Assembly (NCBI GenBank): GCA_003574785.1
Contig: QORU01000012.1
Coordinates: 1 to 64,000, forward strand
DNA: 64,000 nt
Direction of reading: 5' to 3'
From: Taklimakanibacter deserti
GTDB taxonomy: Bacteria; Pseudomonadota; Alphaproteobacteria; Rhizobiales; Aestuariivirgaceae
The number at the start of each line of letters is the position of its first letter. The stretch's first letter is position 1. The notes below the pieces were generated by a model, which ran no database searches, had not been told where the DNA came from, and saw only the letters and a list, made by a program, of their open reading frames with translations. The translations under genes were made by a program, and so were the position numbers. Below, piece by piece: positions 58,288 through 64,000 of this stretch.

Positions 58288-58944
58288 ATGTGTGGACGTG
58301 TTCGTGATCCGAGCATTGAGGAAGTCTCTCAGCTCAAGCTCAATCCCTTCCGTGGTAGGCAGTGGCGCGAGAAGCTTCACAGTGAGTGGCGGCCGGGCTC
58401 AGACGTGCCTGTATTGGTCCTTGCGGACGGCGCTCGCGAGATAGAGCGCATGCGGTGGGGCCTCGTGCCGGCGTGGTCCAAGTCAGACCTCCTTGAGTAT
58501 TCGACTTACAATGCTCGCTCCGAGGGCATCCACGAGACGCCGACCTATCGCGGCGCATGGCGGAAGGGGCAACGCTGCCTCTTTCCTGCCGAGGGCTTTT
58601 ACGAGAAGAAACACTTCTTCAGCCTGCGAGACGCGAAGCTCATGACCTTTGCGGGACTATGGGATGAGTGGAGAAGCCCTATCACTGGCGAGATCGTGAG
58701 GAGCTGCACCATCATCACCACGGAGCCCAATGAGCTTGTAGGCAGAGTGCACAATCGCATGCCCGTCATCATCGCGGCCAAGGATCATGGCAAATGGTTG
58801 GGCGAGGAGCCGGCCGCAGAGGATGAGTTGAGAGCGCTCCTCAAGCCCTACCCTGCGGACCTCATGACGGTATCGCCAAGCCTTGGCATTGTGGCCCGCC
58901 CAACGCCTGACTCTCCGAGAGAGAGCCAGTTACCCCTATTGTGA
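58288..58944 (+). CDS. SRAP-domain protein (YedK/HMCES-type)
   Basis: A 218-residue SOS-response-associated peptidase-like protein that crosslinks to abasic sites in single-stranded DNA and shields them. After Met removal Cys2 (MCGRV) is the nucleophile. STYNARSEGI gives the Asn, PAEGFYEKK the Glu (the usual Trp after GFYE is Lys here) and GRVHNRMPVII the His. Everything needed is present. Coding bias is lower in GC than the flanks, consistent with an acquired region. A LexA box lies in its promoter. Confidence 0.93.
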   Translation: MCGRVRDPSIEEVSQLKLNPFRGRQWREKLHSEWRPGSDVPVLVLADGAREIERMRWGLVPAWSKSDLLEYSTYNARSEGIHETPTYRGAWRKGQRCLFPAEGFYEKKHFFSLRDAKLMTFAGLWDEWRSPITGEIVRSCTIITTEPNELVGRVHNRMPVIIAAKDHGKWLGEEPAAEDELRALLKPYPADLMTVSPSLGIVARPTPDSPRESQLPLL

Positions 58945-59002
58945 TCCCTTATTTCGTTTGAATGTTGAAAGTGTCCATTGGGCGCAAATCTCAACCCACA
59001 AT

Positions 59003-59046
59003 GTTCTCTAAATGTTCTTGACTGACCGGGAGGACTGATTTACGCT
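59003..59046 (+). promoter_or_regulatory. LexA box and promoter of comM
   Basis: GTTC-TCTAAAT-GTTC (59003-59017) is an exact alphaproteobacterial LexA operator. Directly adjacent is TTGACT (59018-59023), with TACGCT (59041-59046) 17 bases further as a modest -10. Transcription from here would begin near 59053, which supports the ATG at 59071 rather than the GTG at 59047 as the comM start. Confidence 0.75.
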
Positions 59047-59070
59047 GTGGAAGCTCACCCGGGGGCTTTC

Positions 59071-60603
59071 ATGACGGCGCATGCAACGACGGTCGCCTTC
59101 CAGGGCATCGAGGCTGTGCCGGTCGATGTCCAGGCCCAGTTCCTGTCGGGCCAGGTCCAGTTCAACATCGTGGGCCTCGCCGACAAGGCGGTGGTGGAAA
59201 GCCGCGAGCGGGTCCGGGCGGCGCTCTTCGCCGTGGGCCTGGCGCTGCCCGGCAAGAGGCTCGCCGTCAATCTCTCGCCCGCCGATCTCCCCAAGGAAGG
59301 CAGCCACTATGACCTCCCGATCGCGCTTGCCGTGCTTTCGGCACTGGGCGTCCTGCCGCAGGACTTCCTCAACCGCTATCTGGTGATCGGCGAGATGGGC
59401 CTCGATGGCGCGCTGGGGGCCGTCACGGGAGCGCTCCCTGCCGCCATCGCCGCCAATGCCAGGGGTCTCGGCCTCATCTGCCCCAGGGCCTGCGGACCCG
59501 AGGCCGCCTGGGCCGGCGATGAGGTCGATCTCCTGGCGCCGCAGACCATCATCCAGATCCTCAATCACGTGAAGGGCACGCAGATCCTGTCACGCCCCAA
59601 GCCGGGCCTCGCCGAGGATCAGACGCGGTTGCCCGATCTCAAGGACATCAAGGGCCAGGAGGCGGCGAAGCGCGCGCTCGAGGTCGCGGCCGCCGGCGGC
59701 CATCATCTGCTGATGGTCGGCCCGCCGGGCGCCGGCAAATCCATGCTGGCCCAGCGCCTGCCGTCGATCCTGCCGCCCATGGATGCGCGCGAGATGCTGG
59801 AGACGAGCATGATCGCCTCGCTCGCCGGCGAATTGCCGGACGGCAAGGTGACGCGCAAGCGCCCGTTCCGCTCGCCGCATCATTCGGCGAGCATGCCGGC
59901 TTTGGTCGGCGGCGGCCTCAAGGCGAAGCCCGGCGAGATTTCGCTGAGCCACAATGGCGTGCTGTTCCTCGACGAATTGCCGGAATTCCAGCCGCGCGTG
60001 CTCGAAGCCTTGCGCCAGCCTCTCGAGTCGGGCGAGACGCAGGTCGCGCGCGCCAACTACCACATCACCTATCCGGCGCGCTTCCAATTGGTCGCGGCGA
60101 TGAACCCCTGCAAATGCGGCATGGCGGGCGAGCCCGGCCATGTCTGCGCCAAGGGACCGCGCTGTGCCGGCGATTACCAGGCGCGCCTGTCAGGCCCGCT
60201 GCTCGACCGCCTCGACATCCAGATCGAGCTGGGCGCGGTGCGCGCCGCCGATCTGGCGCGGCCGGTTCCGTCGGAAGGCAGTGCCGAGGTCGCAATGCGC
60301 GTCGCCAAAGCGCGCGAGCGCCAGCGTGAGCGCTTCGCGCGCCTCGGCCTGCCTGAGCTCAGGACCAATGCGCAAGCCGATGGCACGCTGCTCGATGAGA
60401 TCGCCACACCGGACGAGCCGGGCTTGCGCATCCTGCATGAGGCCTCTGATGCGATGATGCTTTCCGCGCGAGGTTATCATCGCGTTCTCCGTGTCGCCCG
60501 CACTCTCGCCGATCTCGACGGCGAGGAGCGCGTCGGCCGCCTCCATGTCGTCGAGGCGCTGAGCTATCGCCAGAAACTCGCCGCCTTCCGCCAGGCGGCA
60601 TGA
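59071..60603 (+). CDS. comM: YifB/ComM-family AAA+ ATPase
   Basis: A 510-residue magnesium-chelatase-like AAA+ protein; ComM is a hexameric helicase promoting branch migration when transformed DNA is integrated. The N-terminal Lon-like domain has VDVQAQFLSGQVQFNIVGLADKAV. Walker A is MVGPPGAGKSMLAQRLPSILPP, Walker B and the sensor area LFLDELPEFQPRVLEALRQPLE, and a Cys-rich CKCGMAGEPGHVC insert follows. The start at 59071 has GGGGG ahead and fits the family length. Its LexA box suggests use in recombinational repair. Confidence 0.95.
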   Translation: MTAHATTVAFQGIEAVPVDVQAQFLSGQVQFNIVGLADKAVVESRERVRAALFAVGLALPGKRLAVNLSPADLPKEGSHYDLPIALAVLSALGVLPQDFLNRYLVIGEMGLDGALGAVTGALPAAIAANARGLGLICPRACGPEAAWAGDEVDLLAPQTIIQILNHVKGTQILSRPKPGLAEDQTRLPDLKDIKGQEAAKRALEVAAAGGHHLLMVGPPGAGKSMLAQRLPSILPPMDAREMLETSMIASLAGELPDGKVTRKRPFRSPHHSASMPALVGGGLKAKPGEISLSHNGVLFLDELPEFQPRVLEALRQPLESGETQVARANYHITYPARFQLVAAMNPCKCGMAGEPGHVCAKGPRCAGDYQARLSGPLLDRLDIQIELGAVRAADLARPVPSEGSAEVAMRVAKARERQRERFARLGLPELRTNAQADGTLLDEIATPDEPGLRILHEASDAMMLSARGYHRVLRVARTLADLDGEERVGRLHVVEALSYRQKLAAFRQAA

Positions 60604-60609
60604 AGGATC

Positions 60610-61170
60610 ATGATCCCCGCCGGTTATATGGCAAAATTTGTGGCAGACTGCCCCGATTGGCTCGGAGCGGCCGGGGTGGAGGATATCTATTCCGTCAGCG
60701 GATGCGTGTCGCACTGCTTCGCGGATTATTACAGTGCGTGGAAGCATAACGGATTCTGGCTCTTCGATTCGATCGATGTCATTCTGCGCCTTGCATCGGA
60801 AAAAGGGATCGATCTGAAAGATGCCAAATTCTTCTATTACGAAATCCATGAACGACAGTTCGATGAGGATGGCACTGAAGAAGTGATGCCGGCACCCGAC
60901 CTCGCGTTTGCTACCAACGTCTCCCTGCCGGAAACGAAGACTCTCGAAGGCTTCGACGTCGTCACCTTCAATGCCGGCGCCGGTCCGGAATGTTCGCCGC
61001 TTTCATGCAACGGCTTGGCGAAAGATCATGATGTCAACCGACATTGCTTGCTGGCATCGCTCGATGAAGCGATCATTCTGCTGAGGAAGGGTGCCTTCAA
61101 AGATTCCGAGCCGGGTCCCTATCGCATTTTTGCGGTGTATTCCGTGCAGACCGCCTCGGCCGCGCGGTAG
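60610..61170 (+). CDS. Hypothetical protein
   Basis: A 186-residue soluble protein starting seven bases after the comM stop, with AAGGA from the comM end serving as ribosome-binding site. It looks like an alpha/beta protein with three cysteine-bearing segments: VSGCVSHCFADYYSAW, then PECSPLSCNGLA with NRHCLLASLDEAIILL, ending EPGPYRIFAVYSV. The C-terminal pattern (C-x-PLSCN ... CLL ... EPGPYRI) seems familiar from uncharacterised proteins, but no function is known to me. Lower GC than comM. Confidence 0.7.
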   Translation: MIPAGYMAKFVADCPDWLGAAGVEDIYSVSGCVSHCFADYYSAWKHNGFWLFDSIDVILRLASEKGIDLKDAKFFYYEIHERQFDEDGTEEVMPAPDLAFATNVSLPETKTLEGFDVVTFNAGAGPECSPLSCNGLAKDHDVNRHCLLASLDEAIILLRKGAFKDSEPGPYRIFAVYSVQTASAAR

Positions 61171-61183
61171 CGGAGTGACAAGC

Positions 61184-62239
61184 TCACTCGGGCGGCAGTG
61201 ACTTCGCCAGAAAGGTTATGATCCTCTGCGCCACGTCGCGATGGATATCCGCCCGTGCGCGTCCACCGCCATCTTTGCAGACAATGCCCTCGCCGGGTGC
61301 ATTTTCCTCGATGAGGTCGACGGCGCCCGGCTTGCAGATTTGCAGGAAGCTGAAATGCAGGGCATCGGCAATCTCCGCAGTGGTCGTTGTCGATTGGGGC
61401 AGGTATTCGGCGAGATAGCGCGAATCCTGGTTGGTCGCGGCGACCTCGGCTTTTGCTGCTTCATCCTTGGCGATATCCACTCCGGCGGCGATGACGAGGA
61501 AAGGTATGTGGATGTCATCGAGGCTTTCGGGCGTGAAGCCGCGGGCGAGGCCGAGATCGAGCGTCACCACCGCACCGATCCGCGCATCGCGCAGGTCGCT
61601 GCCGAGCTTTTCCGTCGCAGCGGCGCTGCGGCCGATGCCGAGCCCGGCGAAGAGCTTGCAGGCGATGGCGCCGAAGCGCGTCTCGCAATCCTGCGTCACC
61701 AGCCCAGCATCGAAACGTGCGCCGGCAAGCTCGGCGACCGTCCAGCCGCCGAGCGAATGGCCGATGGCGGCGATCCGCGTCGCGGCGATGCTCAGGCTGT
61801 GATCGGCGAGCAGGGCGTCGAGGACGCGGCTCAGATCGCGCGGCCTTTCCCACAGCCTTGCCGCCTTCTCGGGATCCCGGTCGAAGGTCGTGGTGCCGGG
61901 ATGATCGACGGCAGCGACGACATAGCCCTCACGCGCCAGCGCCGCCGCGAGCCAGCTCAGATTGCGGAAGCTTCCGCCAAACCCGTGCGACAGGAGGACG
62001 AGAGGGTGAGAGCCATCTGCCGCCTTGGCATCCCTGACGGCCGAGACCCCATAAAACACGGGGTTCTCGGCGACCGATATCTCAGGCCTCGCGTCCTTCG
62101 TCGGATACCACAGGGCCACATGCAGCGGCCGGCTCTCATCCGGCTCGGTGATCTCCCTGAAGCCGATCCGATCGTCGGCGTACGCGGCGGGCAGGGCGAA
62201 GACGGCGAGCAGCATGAGGGAGAGGACGAATCTGAGCAT
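61184..62239 (-). CDS. Secreted alpha/beta hydrolase (PAF-acetylhydrolase/dienelactone type)
   Basis: A 351-residue exported hydrolase. The start at 62239 gives MLRFVLSLMLLAVFALPAAYA. The mature part has DESRPLHVALWYPTKD, LVLLSHGFGGSFRNLSWLAAALAREGY (oxyanion), the nucleophile elbow IAAIGHSLGGWTVAELAG and a late LHFSFLQICKPGAVDLI with the probable catalytic His. This is the layout of the predicted dienelactone-hydrolase/PAF-acetylhydrolase-like group. Ester substrate unknown. The open frame extends upstream to 62689 but only over antisense of the next gene. Confidence 0.85.
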   Translation of the reverse strand: MLRFVLSLMLLAVFALPAAYADDRIGFREITEPDESRPLHVALWYPTKDARPEISVAENPVFYGVSAVRDAKAADGSHPLVLLSHGFGGSFRNLSWLAAALAREGYVVAAVDHPGTTTFDRDPEKAARLWERPRDLSRVLDALLADHSLSIAATRIAAIGHSLGGWTVAELAGARFDAGLVTQDCETRFGAIACKLFAGLGIGRSAAATEKLGSDLRDARIGAVVTLDLGLARGFTPESLDDIHIPFLVIAAGVDIAKDEAAKAEVAATNQDSRYLAEYLPQSTTTTAEIADALHFSFLQICKPGAVDLIEENAPGEGIVCKDGGGRARADIHRDVAQRIITFLAKSLPPE

Positions 62240-62293
62240 GAGAGCCTCCGGGGAGATGGCGAGGCCTTCCTGGTCCAACTTCACCCCTTGCGA

Positions 62294-62315
62294 GACCTCG
62301 AACGCGATCGAGGTC
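62294..62315. promoter_or_regulatory. Perfect inverted repeat in a divergent promoter gap
   Basis: GACCTCGA (62294-62301) and TCGAGGTC (62308-62315) form a perfect 8-base inverted repeat with a six-base spacer. It lies in the 93-base gap between the alpha/beta-hydrolase gene and the 131-residue hypothetical, 17 bases before the latter's ATG. Candidate operator or leader hairpin. Confidence 0.45.
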
Positions 62316-62332
62316 GTGCTAGTCTCAGGCTC

Positions 62333-62728
62333 ATGGGCAGGATGAGAGACAGCCACGCCTCTTTCGATGAGCTTCCCGGCACACCGGTGAGCGACATCGG
62401 CGCGGTGCGCACGCTCTTGATCGCGGCCGCCAAAGCGCGCCGCGACGTCAGCTATGCGGAACTGCTCATGGAGCTTGGCCACCGCTTCAGCCGTCCCAAG
62501 ATGCGGGCCCTCTGCCGCACTCTCGATGCGATCGATGAGGCCGGCCGCGAAGCGGGTGAGCCCGAGCTTGCGGCCCTGGTCGTGCGCGAGTCCGACCGGC
62601 TGCCGGGTCAGGGCTGGTGGGTCGGCAAGGTCTATCGGTTGAGCTATGAGGGACCCTGGACCGGCAAGGAAGCGCTGGCCTTCGTGCAAGGCCGGCAGAA
62701 GCTCGCCTTCGATTACTGGAACAAGTAA
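62333..62728 (+). CDS. Hypothetical protein whose tail is tandemly repeated
   Basis: A 131-residue cytoplasmic protein, MGRMRDSHASFDELPG... It has RRDVSYAELLMELGHRFSRP, then LCRTLDAIDEAGREAGEPE, ALVVRESDRLPGQGWW and ends QKLAFDYWNK. A similar layout (a helical AEL-type start, a DAID block, LPGxGWW and a final aromatic helix) occurs in uncharacterised proteins of rhizobia; no function is known. The last ten codons and stop form the first unit of a 73-base tandem repeat that continues past the gene. Confidence 0.7.
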   Translation: MGRMRDSHASFDELPGTPVSDIGAVRTLLIAAAKARRDVSYAELLMELGHRFSRPKMRALCRTLDAIDEAGREAGEPELAALVVRESDRLPGQGWWVGKVYRLSYEGPWTGKEALAFVQGRQKLAFDYWNK

Positions 62729-62915
62729 GCCTGTGCAGTCCTCCGAAGCTCGTAAGAGCGTAGAAGGACAGAAGCTTGCTTTTGATTATTGGAACAAGTG
62801 AGCGTGTTTAGTCCTCCGAAGCTCGTAAGAGCGTAGGAGGACAGAAGCTCGCTTTCGATTACTGGAACAAGTAAGCTTGTGCAGTCCTCCGAAGCTCGTA
62901 AGAGCGTAGGAGGAC
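62696..62915 (+). repeat. Three 73-bp tandem repeats carrying a gene tail and hairpin
   Basis: Units start at 62696, 62769 and 62842. Each begins with CAGAAGCTYGC... encoding QKLAFDYWNK and a stop (TAA, TGA, TAA), and ends in a hairpin with arms GTCCTCC and GGAGGAC plus inner GCTC/GAGC (62738-62769, 62811-62842, 62884-62915). Unit 1 has one mismatch in the outer stem (GAAGGAC). Units are nearly identical, so the duplication is recent or kept uniform. The 73-base length breaks the frame, so units 2 and 3 are not read through. They fill most of the gap 62729-63051. Confidence 0.9.
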
Positions 62916-63051
62916 AACGCTGTCCCGCACAAGGGACCTTTTGCCTCTTGACATCGTGGGCCAAACGGTGATTTGGAAAATATCAGAGTGCCCGAAGTCC
63001 ATGGCCGGACTTCAAAGGCTTGGCACTCTCCCTCCCAAAAGGAACCGTCAC

Positions 63052-63348
63052 ATGACCAGCACGCTTTGCCAAAGCGCGGCGCTCGACCGCATCGTCGCGC
63101 CATGGGCGGCGAAGATCGCCGCGTTCTTCGCCACCATCGTCGAAACCATCCTGGCGATCGTGCATGAGCTCAGCGCCTGTTGCCGGGAGGCCTCGCCGCT
63201 GCGCCACAAAGCGGGCTTCCTGCCGCCTGCGGTGAGCGCGCTCCATCTCCTTGTGCGCAAGCGTTCGCCCGATTTCGAGCGAGCCGTCATGAAGCCCGAG
63301 GCAAAGGATATTGAAAGGGTATTTGAAAGGGTACTGAAAGGTATTTGA
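63052..63348 (+). CDS. Small hypothetical protein ending in short repeats
   Basis: A 98-residue frame with AAAGGA about eight bases ahead of the ATG. It has a hydrophobic helix (IAAFFATIVETILAIVHEL), then CCREASPLRHK and a charged helical end EAKDIERVFERVLKGI. The hydrophobic helix could be a membrane segment. The last dozen codons lie in a run of TGAAAGG repeats that continues past the stop, so the C-terminus is likely variable between strains. Coding status is moderate. Confidence 0.5.
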   Translation: MTSTLCQSAALDRIVAPWAAKIAAFFATIVETILAIVHELSACCREASPLRHKAGFLPPAVSALHLLVRKRSPDFERAVMKPEAKDIERVFERVLKGI

Positions 63349-63375
63349 AAGGGGTATTGAAAGGCTGTTGAAAGG
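63308..63375. repeat. Helically phased TGAAAGG repeats
   Basis: TGAAAGG occurs six times, starting at 63312, 63324, 63335, 63346, 63358 and 63369. The spacing is 12, 11, 11, 12 and 11 bases, close to one turn of DNA. Units vary slightly (TATT, TACT or GTT leads). The array overlaps the end of the 98-residue frame. Could be slippage-prone repeat DNA or a phased binding array. Confidence 0.75.
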
Positions 63376-63434
63376 GTAAAGCTATTGGCAGTGAGGGCCT
63401 GCATGCCCGCACGTAAAGAACCGGCGACAGAAGC

Positions 63435-64000
63435 CTAGCCAAGGGCCCTCTGCTCCTCGCTCGAGGGCTCGGCCGGGCTCTCAATATCCGCCGGCCGGTG
63501 CAGGCCGACGCCCAGGATCACCAGGAAGATTCCCGCGAGATCGAGGGGACCCGGGATCTGGCGAAGCACGATGGCGCCCGTCACCGCGGCGATGGCCGGC
63601 AGAAGGGTCAGCATCAAGGCGAAGCTCGCGCGCGGCAAGCGCGCCATCGCCAGCTGGTCGCAGATATAAGGGATGACGGATGAGGAAATGCCGACGCCGA
63701 TGCCGGCGAGGATCAGGAGCGGCTGCGTGGCGAGCTTGGCGACATCGCTGAAGCCGAAGGGCGAGGCGACGATGAAGGCGACACCCATGGCGGCCCCGAG
63801 CCGCGCAATGCCCGATGCGCCGCCTTGCCTGGCGATCGAATGGCCGACAATGACATAGAGCGCGAAGAGGAGCGCGTTGGCGAAGGCGAAACAGAGTCCC
63901 ACGAGATCGCCCGCGATCTTGAAGCCGATGAGCAGGAACACGCCCGCGACCGCGAGCCCGAGCGCCAGGAAATTGCGGGCGCTGCGCAGGCCGATGAGCG
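63435..64000 (-). CDS. EamA/DMT family transporter, 5' end outside window
   Basis: The C-terminal 188 residues or so of a drug/metabolite-type exporter; the frame is open to the window edge, so the start lies beyond it. At least six membrane segments are visible, including FLALGLAVAGVFLLIGF, AFANALLFALYVIVGHSIA and FALMLTLLPAIAAVTGAIVL, with IPGPLDLAGIFLVILGVGLH near the end, typical of the second EamA repeat (RhtA-like). A short acidic cytoplasmic tail follows. Substrate unknown, perhaps amino acids. Confidence 0.85.
   Translation of the reverse strand, partial: LIGLRSARNFLALGLAVAGVFLLIGFKIAGDLVGLCFAFANALLFALYVIVGHSIARQGGASGIARLGAAMGVAFIVASPFGFSDVAKLATQPLLILAGIGVGISSSVIPYICDQLAMARLPRASFALMLTLLPAIAAVTGAIVLRQIPGPLDLAGIFLVILGVGLHRPADIESPAEPSSEEQRALG

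Noticed and set aside
62713..63103. Minus-strand frames encoding repeated LLRSYELRRT-like peptides
   Set aside because: These are read through the 73-base tandem hairpin repeats; the repetition is at DNA level and no start context supports translation.

Overview
This is a GC-rich chromosomal window from an alphaproteobacterium, most likely a member of the Hyphomicrobiales outside the Rhizobiaceae. The evidence is gene order and sequence type. The run trpF-trpB-trpA-accD-folC is typical of the class. AccD is the rhizobial form with a degraded zinc finger. mutM is divergent from ubiE-ubiB-coaBC-dut. The order rsmI-yraN-gshB-comM is present, as is dnaA-dnaN-recF-gyrB next to rpsT. Two operators match the alphaproteobacterial LexA pattern (GAAC-N7-GAAC / GTTC-N7-GTTC), and one palindrome resembles the alphaproteobacterial Zur site. 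No tRNA, rRNA, CRISPR array or intact insertion sequence was seen.

Layout. 0-9.4 kb: a catabolic/uptake cluster with an RraA-like protein and a DSD1/D-threonine-aldolase-like PLP enzyme on the minus strand, divergent from a complete peptide/nickel-type ABC importer and an SMP-30 lactonase-like protein. 9.4-21.3 kb: a minus-strand housekeeping run (folC, accD, trpABF, pyrF, an OCD-family gene, lapA-like, ihfB, sppA, rpsA) with two small secreted hypotheticals. 21.7-22.3 kb: a MazEF/ChpSB-type toxin-antitoxin pair. 22.3-29.4 kb: gyrB, recF, dnaN, dnaA, rpsT, with a palindrome-rich 0.5-kb gap before dnaA. 29.5-38.4 kb: a secreted hypothetical, a short Hsp70-like ATPase, enoyl-CoA hydratase, mutM, then ubiE-ubiB-coaBC-dut-moeB-like. 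38.5-47.5 kb: the heat-shock/RNase PH neighbourhood (grpE, hrcA, rph, rdgB, hemW), interrupted by accessory genes. One of these is a two-gene zinc-starvation operon with its own Zur-like box; in addition rdgB is fused behind a glyoxalase-type (VOC) domain. 47.6-51 kb: a TRAP transporter whose binding-protein gene is split from the membrane genes by repeats. 51.1-56.7 kb: an L,D-transpeptidase, an atypical aspartate kinase, a PBP-activator-like lipoprotein, rsmI, yraN and gshB. 56.7-60.6 kb: an accessory insert between gshB and comM (DUF2806-like gene, two small minus-strand genes, an SRAP protein), with LexA boxes in front of both the SRAP gene and comM. 60.6-64 kb: hypotheticals, an alpha/beta hydrolase, a striking 73-bp tandem repeat that copies the tail of a gene, and the 3' part of an EamA-type transporter.

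The least ordinary content is the Zur-boxed AztD/COG0523 operon wedged between hrcA and rph, the SOS-linked insert between gshB and comM, the VOC-RdgB fusion, the 73-bp tandem hairpin array, and the catabolic cluster at the left end, whose substrate is unknown. All assignments come from reading the sequence; no database search was run.
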